Shown here piece by piece: positions 45,234 through 60,200 of a stretch of DNA of 64,000 bases. A model generated the notes under the pieces. The model was given only the letters and a program-made list of their open reading frames with translations, was not told the DNA's origin and did not search any database. Every line of letters begins with the position of its first letter. The stretch's first letter is position 1. The stretch is from Pterois miles (lineage: Eukaryota > Chordata > Actinopteri > Perciformes > Scorpaenidae): the NCBI GenBank assembly GCA_947000775.1, contig CAMQGK010000242.1, forward strand, positions 4,461,001 to 4,525,000. The letters are read 5' to 3'. The position numbers and the translations under genes were made by a program.

Positions 45234-48200
45234 GTGTTAGTGTCTCCTCATAGATTAATCATTAAAGTAGCTGGTTAAAATATCTACAAATGCTAAGCAC
45301 AACACCAGAGTCCAGCGTGATGACTAAAAATTGCCCACTCTATCAGATTAGCACTCAAAAACACAAATAATTCAGTGTATTGTATATAAATAAAACCCAT
45401 TTGTGCACCCATGCTTTATCTAGCAGGTCACATTATGTGGAATTCGTGATGATCTCTTTACTTATCCTCTTAAGCCCTAAGGTGCTGGAAGGTGTGGTTC
45501 ACCTAGACAGATATACCAAGAATGATTCCAGAATAGCTCCACAACAACCAGGTCTATATGCATGATCTTGGTCTCTATTGATAGATAAGACCTCAGACAA
45601 TTCATCCCCAGCGTCAGTAACATTGTGACTGTTATTATGGCTGAGTAAATTGTGATGAAGCAAAGGAAAAAAAAAAACATTTTTATCCTCGCCTATAATG
45701 TTTTCTAGATTAGACAGTGGATAACACATTATCGCAACGATGCCATGCACAGAGATGCCACTGAATTCATTCAGCAGCGCTTCGACTACAACTGTGCCAA
45801 AGCAGATATAAATAACACAAAGCACATAGATTCTACAAAGGTTTTAATCAGGATAGGACCAGGAGGACTCTTCATGTGGCCACTTGGATCCCCCAACACT
45901 ACAGGTGGCTATGTGCACACATTGCAGCCTTTGGCCATGACATTTACCCCGTGTATCATCACATTCTACCATTGTGCACAATAGAAAATCAGTAAAAAAC
46001 AACAAAATTGTATAATCCTAATCGAGTAGTTTTATCATAATAATGAAATCTGATCAAGTAAAACTTAGATAATAACAAAAAGATCAATAACAATGTAAAT
46101 AACACAACAAAAAAGAATCCAATATATGTACATTCAATATTAAAACAGTCAAAAATATTCTAATGTAAAAATACAATTTTTTGTGCATTTATTTTGCAGC
46201 GTTAAGGTCTCGTCTGTTAGAAACTATTCAGAAAAAGACAACCACAGAATTTTGTGAAGTTTTTAAAGGCAGTGCTTTAACACACAGCTCAGCCAGGTAT
46301 TACTGTAAAATGGTAAAAGAGCTTATTGATTAAGTAGTTGTTTCAGTATGAATATATATAGCATTTTAATTTAAGCCCTTCTCAGTGACATTAATGTGAC
46401 ATCTGCTGCTTCAGCGCACACCATTACATTCAATAGACACAATGATGTCAAATATAACACATGTATTGATGTTACAGAGTCTTAACTGTGTTGCTCAAGT
46501 GTTACACCAGTGGTCTGTGTGTGGGAGGAAAAGAGTAGTGGGTCTGTTTGTGTGGGACGAGCCTTTGTGCCTGGGTATGTATGATGAATAAAAAAAGACA
46601 GAGGTCAGTCATATCCTAACAGCTTCAGGTCAGAGTAGAAGTTAAACTGTCTGAAAGCCCATACTGTTCCACATTTGTTTGAGTTGTCTTGTACGTTCAG
46701 CAGTTATTTCCAGCGTACCAGGAATCATGTTGATGGTCTATTATCATCAGATAATTTGATTCTCCACTAAAATATCAAATAATTAACAACAAATGTTAAC
46801 TTTTTTAACTTACCACAGTAAACACATATCTATATTTATTCTCAGTGTAAGCTATAAAACAGTATGAGCAGTCAGACACAATCACTGAGATATTGCTGTT
46901 GATTACTCTTCTTAGTACGCCCTTCCTTTCCTCCCTCCTTCCTTCCTTTTTCTTTCAGTCTGTCCCTTCATCTTCATATCTGTCCTGATCTGCCTCGCCA
47001 TAATAAGGCTTCTGAGTATATCCACCCTGAAATGCTGTTCATGTGTTGTTGTTTTTTTTTTTTATGCTTTCTTTCACCTTATCTCTTCAGCATCCAATAA
47101 CAACTTCATCCCAAAGCTAGAAATAAAAGAACTGGGACACTAATCTGTGATACAGTCATTCTAGTACCAGTTTAATCTTTTTATTTCTGAAATTGCCTGC
47201 TGAAATGTGATTTATCATCAGCGGAGTAATTAATGAAAACACAGGTGACAGAGTTGGTTTTCTTGTTTCTACCTTTTGGGAGAGAGTAATTCATGCTCAC
47301 TAATGGTAATATTATCATCTGAGATCACAGAAATGTTCTTTTCCATTTTAAGCACTCATCACACACCATTGGCTAGCTGCAGAAAACCTTAAAACCTGTT
47401 CCTTCAGTTTTTCCGTAACAGTCACTTTTATTAATCTTGGCTGAGTGGCATTAAAGTTTTTGTTTGCTGTGCTTATCTTTCAGCCAGTCGACCTTCTAAC
47501 ATCATATTTTGTCTTGGACAGCGCTTACAGGGTATTTATGTTCTTAGCCTTGCTCACACTCAGGTAAAACACCCATAGTCTCCTACGCCAGTGTGCAGTT
47601 CGTTAAAAATACAAAATTTGTCATGACTACAATAAAAAAAACTGCATACGTCTCTGTGTGTAAGGAGTAGTTAAACACAGTGAAATATTTTTATCAACTA
47701 GATTAGATGTTCTCGAACTACCAGCAGTACAATCTACTGTAATGTTGAATTTGGGCTTATTGCCATTGACAATTAGTCTGTACATTATTTTCTAGATTAA
47801 TCGATTAGTTGTTTGGTCTATAAAATGTCAGAAGAGGGTGAAAAATGTGGATTAATGTTCAAAGCCCAAGATGATGTCCTGAAGTGTCTGGTTTAGTCCA
47901 CAACTCAAAGATATTCAGGTAACTGTCCTATAGGGGCAAAGAAACCAGAAAATATTCACGTTGAAGAAGCTGGAATTTAGACTTTTTTTTTTCTCAAAAA
48001 ATTACTCAAACCGATTAATTGATTATCAAAATAGTAGAGGTGGGGAAAAAACTGATTCACTTATGTATCGCAATTTCTTTTTTAAAGATTTTTAAATAGA
48101 TTTTTTAAATGTCAGAATCAATATATTTGCTTCATTTGCATCTATGTTGAGGCAGAAGGAAGTTACTGCTTTTATTGTTGTAGTCTGAGTAACGTGACAT

Positions 48201-51200
48201 CGGTTCTGTATCCGTCAACCAAAACAAACCACAGTGAGTCGAAACGAGAAAGTAGTTCCAGAGGGTCAGCGTAGATACGACCTGCACCCTCACGTTAAAT
48301 CCAGCGTGGTAAACACTACACATACAGTAAAGGATGGAAACACTTCGGGTTTCACACATTGCAGGAAAAGCAGAGCTAGAAAACAGGAAGGGTTACAGGG
48401 AACCTATCACAGTAATGTGTGGTTTTCAAAATAAGCTGTTAACAAAGGGAACTGTATACATATATACACATACATATTTCTATGGAAATAAAATTGACTG
48501 GATTACATTCACCAGAAGCAAAAATATCATGTCCCTTATGAATTAAAAAGAGACTTTTAATTTTGAGGGAAATGTCTTTTTTCTTTTATTTTCGGGTTGC
48601 TGTAAAAATGTAATAATTCCTGACAGTGATCCTGATATATTAGACTTCAGGACACCTCTGACTACATACATGCTGAAAATCAAATGTTACTACTGGATTA
48701 ATTTTGATATTTTCCAAAGTAAAAGGCCCTAGAAGTGTATGATTCAACTTTTTCCCATGGTCTAGTGTTAACAAAAACTGCAATAAATCGTACTATTGAT
48801 TCACAATACAGAAATTCATAATATATATCGAATCTGCACCCAAGTATCATGATAGCATCAAATCAGGAGGTGTATCGTCGCAGCCCTACAAAATAGTTGG
48901 TGATTAATTAAATATTTTCCAACTAATTGATTAGTCGTTGCAGCAGCAGGTAACAACACACCTGTAAATTCTGATGCTGTTTGGTGTAGCCAAAGCTTTT
49001 AGAAATGTCTTCTTGTTTTACAGTGTGAGGAAGATGTAAATTTTATACTGGAGCTTGTTCTGCGTTGTTATGTCCACGTTAAATGATTTCAAAAGTAGCG
49101 TTAAGCAAAATAAACACCCCTCTGACACAGTTTTTAGATGGATAGATAGACGGATGGATACACAATATAAGAATATATTAGAATACACTATAAATATAAA
49201 AGACGACTACATCTAACATAGAATATATAAAAATAGAACAACATACTATGTACATAAGCAAAGTGTGCAAGTTACAGTTTTTGTTTTAAAATAAAAATGC
49301 TATTATAGTTATCTGTTAGGTGAGGTGTTGTGGAGGTATTTTTTTTCATTTATATATATATATATATATATTTTTTTTTTTTTTCCGGAGAATTTTAGAA
49401 CTTCAAATAAATTTGAGCTCAGCTATAATAATTATAATTGCATTGCATATTGATAAACTACCAGTGTGTTTATATATAACATTTATTTCCATTTGCTGGA
49501 CACTCAGCAGGTCTTATTCCACCTCTCCATGTCCAACTAGTTTGGTCTCAACTGTTCTGTTGTTTTTTCGCTGATGCAAAAACAGTTTGTGTGAAATGAG
49601 GATTTTCTTCTTCTACCGACGGTTTGGTGCCAGCATTTTCTACTGCTTCATGCTGCACACTAACAGCAGCTGTTTTCTGATTAACAAAATCTGCTCTTTT
49701 TGTTTCCCAGAAAACACTGAAGTGTAGTCTGTAATAGGCTTAACTATGGCGGCTCAGAGGGGACACAAGCTGCAGTCACACATCAATAATTACCTCCTAG
49801 GAATGAATAATTACAGGTTGACATTTAATGAAGGGCACCCCTGATTACTCGGGGCATTTTTACCCCTTTTTTTATTATTTCTATGGCATTTTATGAGCTG
49901 TTATGGGCTAAATGTCCAAGACCACCATACATCTTTGTCAGAGTTAGGGCTGGGTGATAATTCAATATGATAATGTGTCTTTTTTCAGTAGAACTATATC
50001 ATGATGATATATTGAGATATGGTGATACACAATTATATCGTCTAAATTGATAATAACAAGCACATACTACAATTTCTTAAACTGTGATTAAACTCAAAGA
50101 ACTCAAACTATTGTCTTAATGTGGTTACTCTGTATTTGTGTGCATGCAGTGTAAATATTTTGAGTGTATAGCGGTAAATATTTATGTTTAATTTTTTTCT
50201 CTACACTATCACTTGAGACTGTTTTGTCATTTTGCCATATCACCCAGCCTTACTCTGTGGTAGAAAATTCATGTAGCACCGTTTCTAAATGACATCAGAC
50301 CTAGTTTAGCATTTCCGTACAGCAATGTCTTGTTACCTGTCGGCCAGCATATTCACCCGTAGCGTCGGCCTGACAGATTTATGGGTCTAGCTCCACATAA
50401 ACTTGCATTAAACATCCAAGACTTGAGCAGCTATAGATCAGACTTTTTCTTGAATCACTATTTTGTACCAGGCCGACGTTGAGCCACATGTTGACCTGCT
50501 CGCGCCATTTCACCAAAACCCAACCAAAACCCTCTTAAGTCCTGGGTCAGACCGCACGCCTGAAGAGCGTGTGGCGTCTGTGTGATTCACGCGTCTCTTG
50601 TTCACACCGGCTGCGTGTTATATTTGACTTTCATAATGACCATCTCATGTCATTATAAATGTCATTTATATTTATTGTATAGAGAAAGGTCAAGAAATGT
50701 GTGCTCATTTGTAAATATTTGTAACAATCCACAATTTAAATCCTGTACTATTTTCTCTCATGGAGCCCTGCAAGTCACTGCATGTTGTACAACACTGTCC
50801 TGCACATATTTCAGAATAAAAGCCTTGTGTTGACAAATGAAGGCGTTCTGCCCACAGAAAAAAAAAACATTTGAGAGGTTTTATTTTGAAATGAAAGAAG
50901 GAAGTGTTGATTTAAAAATAAATTTTGACTTTTTAATGTCTGACATTTTCTACAGATATCTAGACGTCGAAACTGTAGTAATGTTGCCGATGTGATGTCA
51001 ATATACAGTCAGAAGATCACCTTCACTGTCTGCTGCCGTAAAATGCTCACGACTCGCGTCAAAAATAGGCGAGACCTTGAATCTTTAGAAGAGGCGCACG
51101 TCTCACGCAGGCGGTGTGGACGATCTCACTGGTTAAGATGGACGCCGAAATGAAAAACAACAGGTAGCACAGCCGCCATACGCTCCTCAGGCGTGCTGTC

Positions 51201-54200
51201 TGTTCCACGGCTAAGAGTGCTGCCACAGGACAGTAGAAATACATGACTGATGTTGCTGCTATGTGGCCATATAACTAAGACATAATAAATTCAAACATCA
51301 GAGCATCACCATCAATGAAGCGATCAGGGAGCAATGCATTGTGAGTTACTAAGCAACCGCCACAGAGACAAAATGTGGAGCATCTAGAGGCCAAACTTTG
51401 TCTTGTATATTTAAGACGCTGACAGCCAGAGTGTCGGCCATATTATCATTACTCCAGCCCTTCCACACACTCTCAAAATGGTTGTGTTGTCTTTTCACCG
51501 AGTGTGAAGGTAGAGATGCTACACTTTGTGTCACTCTGAAGACAGCATGTGTTGATGTGATCACATGTCGGCGCAGCGTGTGTTGTTTTTGATGTGTTGG
51601 CTATCCTTAACTGAACTCCCAGATGTGCAGAAAACACCTGTATGAGAGCAGCTGTTTTAAGACGTGTGTTAGTGTGTGTGTGTGTGTGTGTGTTAGTGTG
51701 TTGGTGTGTGAGCGAGTGCGTAGACCAGTGATCCAGCCGTTTGTCTGGGTGGGCTCTTTGTTTTGATTTCTTCTCTTCTTCTCTCCGTTCCAATGCTTCC
51801 CCCCTCTCCTATGCAGCAAGGACAAGTTTGGAAGGTTTGCAAAGTTTATCACCTTCCACTGATGAAACCCCACCCCCTTCACCCTTCCTCCCTTCTTCCT
51901 CCTCCTCCTCCTCCTCCTGCTCCTGGCTACCTGTACTGATCTGTTGGTCCTCTCCTTTGTGCCTCACTCCTCTTCATGTCTGAATCTGTAATGCTTAGAG
52001 TAAGGCTGGGCTCCATTAACTGTCAGTTTTACCAACCCTCAATACAAATTCATTTCCAAGTGCACATTGTTTTTCGTGCTTTATTTGGGAGCTTATTTTC
52101 TTGGCTACCTCCAGATATGTGAATGTAAATGGGTTCTCTGGGTACCCACCAGTCTCCCTTTTACAGACATGCCCGCTTTATGATAATCCCAGTCAGTCTG
52201 GATCAAGTCATAGTCAAGTCAGCACTCTGACACACTGACAGCTGTTGTTGTGTGTTGGGCTGCAGTTTGCCATGTTATGAGTTGAGCATATATTTTATGC
52301 TAAATGCAGAACCTGTGAGGGTTTCTGGACAATATCTATCATTGTTTTGTTTAATAATTGAAATATATACATATATTTGATTAAAGCAGCATATTTGTTC
52401 ACTTCCATGTACTAAATACCCAGCCAAATCTCCCCTTAATATGCCATTAATTGTGATTAAATATTTTAATCAGCAGCCCTAATAATTTCATCACAATACA
52501 ATTCCTTTGAAAGACGATGAATTATCAAATTGAATTATCACCCAGTCCTGAAAGTAACTAAAGCTGTCAAATAAAAGTAGTTGAGCGGAAGTATACAGTA
52601 GCACAAAATGGAAATACGCAAGTACAATTACAGTCAAATTTTACTTGAGTACAGCACGAAGAATAATGTATTTAGTTGCATTTCACCACTGTTTAACTGT
52701 CAATCAATTTAGCACAAGACAACAAAATCTTGTTTAGATGTTGGTTTAATACTAACATGTTTTAGGTATTCTGGTACTAGTACAATAATGCAGAAAAAGG
52801 CAAGTGGATGAGTGAAGATTACCCATCGCCAGCAGGATATCCAGGCAGTCAGCCAGCTCTTAGCATGTTGTAGTGCTTCTCTAGTGGTTCTGTTGCTAAT
52901 CACGTCAAACCATCCTTTCTTTGGAGCTCTTTTCTTTCTTTTTTCAGCAGTTATTTCCTCAGTGAAAATGAGGGAGGAATGACCGCCATAAAGTAATTCA
53001 TCTCAGAGAGGACTCGTATGTTTAGCGTGGTTTACAGGGACTCTGAAGTATCACCATAGAGGTGCCATGGGGTGTTGGAATATTTCATCCAGTAATTAGG
53101 AGCCGTAATTAGTTTTCAGATGTAGGTTTCCCTGGCCCAGTACTGTCTAGTCTAGGGTCCCCTGCCATATGTTGCTGCCCTTTGAGAAGCTCAGCTGCTA
53201 ATTGCTGCCCGGAGTGGAGGAACGATGGTGGAGGCGAGACTGAGGTCTGTTCTGGTATCCAGGCAACAGCTCCCTGACTCCTCCCTGACCACTATTGATG
53301 CTCAGCTTATTCCCATGTCCTGTCCCTCCATTCACTACACCCTCTCCTTCCATCCATCCTTCCATCAGCCCCCCACCCCCCCCACCCCACCCAAAACCCA
53401 GCCAGCCAGCTTATTGCACTAGCAAACCACCAGCACTAATGGATAATGCCACGCCATGTAAATGTGATGCTAAGCAAACTAGTAGCTAGTTCTGTTCTTT
53501 ACTGCTGACAGATAATTAATAGTAGATGAGCTGAAGCTGCAGTGGTGTGGCGGTGTCTACAAAAAGTAATCTAGGTGTCTAGTAACTACTAGTGTAGAAA
53601 CAAGGTTTGTGCATGTTTTAGCCCATTAATTAAAACTCATGTATAACTTGTAATCTGCCAACCATTAACCAAAAGCACAGGTGTTCACATTGAATGTTTG
53701 TGAATATGTTATTAATTGCCTGTCAGTCATATCACTGTCACCTGTAATGCAGTTCTGAAATCAGACAGTGATAAAAATGAATAGAAATAGAATACGAGTA
53801 GAACGGACATTCCCATTTAAATCAACGCAGCAGGACGATCCGAGAGACTGCCATCTTTGTATGTGCTGTTGCCATTGCGACGGTTGTAGCGGGCTAGCTT
53901 CCGCATAAACTAAACTGACTTACAGGAAGACTCACTGACAACTTTGTTTGGCACATTTTCTGTAACCAGTGTAACATTAAAGCATGGTGGATTTAGCAAG
54001 GTAGCTAGCTGACTACTGACTACTGGTTAGATAGCTAGCTAGCTAATTCTGCAATGCTTTAGTGCTACATTATTAGGTAGCATGGCCAGAGCATTGCGGC
54101 ATTAGCAAGCTAGCGTGCTAATTTTTCATAGTGGCTAGATGGTGGTACTACAGCTTCTGTGTCCGTTACGTGATGCCGTTGGGCCCAAAAAGACTTTCCC

Positions 54201-57200
54201 CCCATAGACTTTCATTGAGAAAGAGACGTCTGTAACTCAGAGGATAGTTTTTTTGAGTCAACTTCCCAGTACGAACACTCTAATAGTCCTTATTTAAATC
54301 ATTAATTCCTAAATGTTGTACATTAATAGCTGAATTCAGAGTTATTTCCCTTCCTCAGTTCATGTGAATGAGACCCAGACCGTGACGTCAGCGTGACGCT
54401 GTGACCCCGTGATTGAGTCGTGACCTAGCAGACACTATTGCGCATATCCAATGGGCCTAATGGTCGGATGGTCGGAAGATCTGGGTACTTTTCCAGGCGG
54501 AAGATGAGCCCTTTTGGCTTCATGCGGCACTGAGCAACTCTCATAGGAATAAACGGTGCCCTGCCTCCAACGCTGGATCCAGTTCTCTTTATACCAGCCA
54601 TCTATATACAAAGTTTTGTTCCTAGCTAGCTGCAACCACACTTTACGGCCACACTGACATTTGTTGTCACAATGACAACTAATAACAATCTCCGTTTTCG
54701 TTTGTACTAGTCAAATGACGAGTTCAATGTCCGTTCTACTCCTATTTCTATGTGAAAAATATTCTTTTTTGTTGTTTTCAAGTAATTATGGGAAATTTGG
54801 ATATCTAATGTAAGAGTCAGCCGCTGTACAGCATCACATCCACATCAACTCAAACCAGGTGATTAGAATAATGTCACTTTGGTAGTTTCTTGCATATTAA
54901 TTTAAAATTGAAAAGTCGCTGTTGGTAGCTTACCCACAAGTCTTGGATGTTGGAAGTTTCTACAGTCATTTGAACACACCAACAAGTAAGTAAATCAATC
55001 AGTTACTTTATTTATGGAGGACCTTTCTAGACAACCGTACCTCCCGCAAAATTACGTTCCCGTACAACTTAACTGCATAACCAGAATATGTTTTAAAGTC
55101 GCAGTGTTGAACAGTTTTAAACGTGATTAATGTTGTAAATGGAAAAAAAAATATAACAAAAACACAACAAAACTATTTGGTTACATTTTGTAAAAAAAAA
55201 AAAAAAAAAAAATCATGGTTTGGCTTAACATTACTTAAAACAAAACATTTCACACAGGATGTGAACCCGGCTGTTTGTTGGACCTTTCACCCGCCATTTT
55301 CATTCACAGTCACTCGATATACTACGTCACCTGTTCTGTGCATTGTTCGTTATTATTTCTGATACGTAAAAGACAAATGTAATACGTTAAACAACGTTTC
55401 CCTTCAAATGTAATATATAATACAATTTAGTTGCATGGGAACGTAATAGGAGGCAGGTCTGTTCTAGAGCAAGCATCACAAATGAACAAAGACAGCTTGA
55501 GATAAACAAATACATACAGTATGTTATCAGTGCAATTTAATCTATAAAAGAAAGTTTTCAGACTCCAATTTAAAAACTTTACATTATTGGCCAATCTTAA
55601 TGTCTAAAAGAGAGCAAAAACAGTTTTTGAGTTTGGGCTAAAACATGGAAACACTTGTACAGTCCTTTTATTCAGCATACCAGTGTTATGAAATAACCAG
55701 ACAGTGTTTTTTACTCTGCAGTTCCCCGGCGTGAGTCAAAGGGTAACTACATTATAGTGGCCGCTGTGGAGACTAGTCTGTTGTTGTAGGGCGAGGCTAG
55801 TGGTGTGTAGTCATCAGAAGAACCACTGTTAGCAAAATAACAAGGCTTGTGCTTTTGCATGGATTTAACAGTCGCATCTTGATTCCTTGCTTTTCATTTT
55901 ACATAGTAAAAATCCAGTCTTCCTCTCACACACCTCAACAGATTTTCTTTGACCGAGAGCTTGTTGAGTAAATGACGGCAACAGCGACTATGAGCGTTGT
56001 CGGCTGTTGAAGTTGGAAATCTGGTCAGGTGTGAGAGAAGTCGGCGCAAGGAAACAAGCTGAGACTCGAAGTCCAGTCTGTGTCATTGATGGGTATTGAA
56101 ATCATGTTGGTGTTGTATGTTTCTATGTGTCAACCCCCCCCTCCCCCCCCCAAAAGTGTTTTGTGTGCAAGGCCCTGCAGTAGTGGGTCGGTTTAAGACC
56201 CAGCTCCCAGAGAGCTCAGCATGCCTGTTTCTGGTGTTGTGCTTGAACTAGCTTCAGCTAACAGACTAAACAATCCTTTTTCTGTTTTCTTAGGATACAT
56301 TTTCTAGTGAATTAAACCTATTTTACACCTGCACCATTTTGCATCTCATGAATTATAGCCGATGCAAAGTGGCAGCAGATGCTAGTTGATTTTTCTCGTG
56401 GGGTAAGCTGTCTTTTTTTTTTTTTTTTTTTTTTTTACCTGTCAGGATCATTTTTCTAATGTTTTAAACTGATTTTACACCTGCACCGTTTGTGCAAAAT
56501 GGCAGCAAATGCCTTTTTTTTAAGGCTAATTTTTCAAGTGAATTAAACCTATTCTATATCTCCGCCATTTTGCACCCCATGTTGAGTCATAGCCGATGCA
56601 AAGTGGCAGTAAATATCAGTTGATTTTGCTCATAGGGTAGGCTTTTTTTTTAAAATGAATGAATTAATTAATTTGCATCTGCTTATAGGATTTGATTTTG
56701 CCCTTGAGATAAGCTATTGCCTTTTTTTTTTTTTTAGCCGTCAGGATCGTTTTTCTAGTGAATCAAACCTATTTTACATCTGCTCCATTTTGCTTTCCAT
56801 GTTGATTTATAGCAGATGCAAAGTTGAAGCAGATACTGGTTAATTTTGCTCGCAGGGTAGGCTAACCTTTTGTTTTTTTGTTGTTTTTTTTAGGATAATT
56901 TTTCTAGTGAATTGAAACTATTTTACACATGAACTGTTTTGCATCACATAGTTACAAAGTGGCAGCAGAAGCTAGTTGACTTTGTCGTGGGGTAGGCTAT
57001 GTTTTTGCAGCAGCAGATGCTAGTTGATGTTGCTCGTTGGTCTTTTGTTGTTTTTTAAGAATATGTTTTTTAGTGAATTGAAACAATTTTACACATGCAC
57101 CATTTTGCATCCCATGTTGAATTATGGTAGAATCGAAGTGGCAGCAGACACTGATCCTCTTAGACTTGCAGTTTAACCAGCAGCATCCACAGTGGTAGCT

Positions 57201-60200
57201 CTGATGCTACAGTAGTCATAGCTAATCTGTAAATTTAACGGTACCACACTTGACCACAGCGCCAAATGTGACCACTAAAAACTCATGAAACATTTCACAG
57301 CAATGTGAAAATCTCAGCTGTTACATGGCAACAAAAAGAGTTTTCAGCCTGTCTTTCATCATATTTTAATACCCGGGTTGTCCGTTAACCTTCCTATGCT
57401 TGTGTGAACTAGCATGTGCTGCTGTTTTGTGGTTTCATTTTGTACTGGCTGATGCTGGAAATGTTTTGATGCCATGCAAACTGAAGTCCAGGTTTATGGT
57501 TGTGGTGGTGATGTTACTGCGGGTAGAAACATTACATTTATAGCGTAGTGTTTTGTGCTTCATTTTGGTAACGTCATTGTAATTTTTATGGCCTCTCTAA
57601 ATGTGTGCTTCCACTCTCTAAACCGTTAAACCACTAGGAACTGAATCCTCAGAACGGTCGGCGACCTCTTCTAGGATCGTTCCTCTGTGTTGACAGCCAA
57701 CAAACGTTATACATTCACTCCGTTTATGGCACATGCATGGACCACATCTTCCTCACCATTCACTACTACACTACCCATAATGCATGAGCGCTGTTGCTTC
57801 CTGCCAGAGTCAGGGCTGTCAGGCAGATACTGATGAGGAGATTAAACTATTAATGAGAAGAAAAAGGAGCAGGTGTAGTGAAATAATTATAATATGATAT
57901 TGCTGCCTAAAATAGGGCTTTCTCTCTTTCTCTTGACTCTCTGTACTTACGTTCTCCCTCTTTCTCTTTCTTTTGTTTTCTCTTGTTTCATTCAACCCCT
58001 TCCTCATTTTACCCGTCCATCACTCTGCCCGTCATGCAGTGGTACTAACCAGTGACGGCTCAGAGACACTTAAGTTTAAACTGAAACCCTCTCATTACCC
58101 GGGACTCTCTCAGTGGTTCTCATCCTCTCTGTTGTGGATGAAATTCCTGGATGATCAAAATGAGGCTAAATTATCAGATGATTACATTTTTTACTTAATA
58201 CTTGAGGTTATTATTATGAGGCCCTGCAAACAATATGTAGAACAAGTAGTATTTGTATTTGAGATGAACATATCAGTATGTGCTCGGCTCTCTGTCTGTC
58301 CACGGCTCAGCAGCTGAGAACCACTGATTAATTCAGGCTCTTTACAACAGTTGAAGCTGGTTTATCTGAACATGAAAACCACCAGACCTCCAAAATTAAC
58401 TCATCAAAGTGGAAATCTGCCCTGTTGATTGTGTTGCTGCATCTTAATGGGAAATTAGACTGCACAGGTCACTTGCAGTCAAGTTTCTGTGTGTTTGTTT
58501 TCATGTTTTGAACATAGGGATGTCGTGAGAACGGATACTTTGGTACCAAGTCGATGCCAAAATTCAGAAAACGTGGCGGTAATTGTCTTTCTACAGTACT
58601 GGGGATCAGCGCTCGAGACTTAACGGCGTACCGGGACGATAGAAACGTTCCCTGGTAATGCTCCAGTAGCTGTGTTCCCATTCACATATTTTTATTCAAA
58701 TTTTCCAAAACATTGGAAAAGCTGTATGAAAACGGCAAAATTCAATAAAATCTCGTTGTAAAAAAGGCTTTACGCTCGCTTGAGGTGCTTTATAACCTTT
58801 GTTGAAAAAGAGCTGAGGCACTCAATGGAAACGCCTTTGCTGAATATATTGTGATGTAGCGAACATTTAACTGGGGATGCACTGATACTGGACTGGATAT
58901 CAGGCTGATACTGACTCAAATAGCTGAATTACGTATGTGGGCCAGTTTCTTAAATTCAATTCTTATATACTATACACATTATACAACATACTGGATGGAA
59001 TTTTCCTTCCTGTTTAAGTTTTGACCAACTTGTTGCTGCATTAACAGGATTTGCGATTGAATTGTAATTCCTGTTAATTTTGAAGATTTTTTTTTGTACC
59101 AAGTTGTTGGTGAATGATTTATTATTTTAATAAGAAATAATAATTGACTAAATTCTCTCTAAAATCTATATTTTTATTTATTTGAAACATTTTGCTTTAC
59201 AAAGTGAATAAAGCGATGTTTAAGTCCAGCCTGATGTTGCCTAATGCATAAAGAAATGATCTCAGTCACTTCCACACAGTGAGGCATACAGCTGATTAAT
59301 TAAACATTTGCTGATACCCAAAGCCCAGATATCAGTATCAGGACTGAAAAATCAGATCGGTGCATCCCTGCATTTAACTAACGACTGATCAGCTGTTTCT
59401 GCTGTCTGCATCTTCTTGGATATTCCCAAAACGTGTGAATGCATCTCTTCAGACAGCATGAAACATGACCAATACTAGCTGACATGAAAGGACTATTAAA
59501 ACTTGCCCAGTTGAAACAAATTCCTGAAGACCTCCCTCCATTGTTCTCTCTAGATGGCCAAGGTGACCTGTTTGGTTTCCAGTACGCAACCTTTACTTGT
59601 TCTACTCGGTTTGCTGGCAGATTACAGCCATGCGTAGCCTATCGCGCCAACAAACATGACTAATTCACATTTCTTTTTGCTTGACATTTGAATGGAAACA
59701 TGGCTAATGTGAACAACAAATCAGCGTTGAAATCGGCAGGAGGAGAGCTAGTTAACTTTAGCTGTTAGCAGCCAGTAAGCAGCAGTCCTGAAGGAAAGCT
59801 AACATATGGAAGTTACATTATGATGAGTTCAAGCTAACAGCTAACACAAAGAACGTATATCGCCAAGAAGTGAAAGTCAATTGTTTGTTCCATTGAGCGA
59901 CTCTGGACGCCAGTAAAACGTCCACCTAAAGAAAGCAAAACAAAAGTAAATCTATACTATTCAATTGTCATATTCTACTGAAAGAGTGTGTGTAGAACAA
60001 TAAAATATTATGAATGCAGTGAGCAAAAAAAAAAAAAGTTGTCTCTTTGCTTCCGTATCTTTGGCTAATGGCGCTCGTGCTGCTAATTTCAGCACGGGAG
60101 GTGCCATTGTTTTACAATATGATGCGTTCAGGCTCTATGCAGTAAGTTAAGTATTGGCCTAAGATAAATTATAATATCATGATGTGTTCAAATGTAATCT

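Noticed and set aside
57973..58317. 114-codon frame considered as an extra nckap1 exon
   Set aside because: It has no similarity to the NCKAP1 N-terminus, and exons 1 and 2 already join seamlessly in phase 0.
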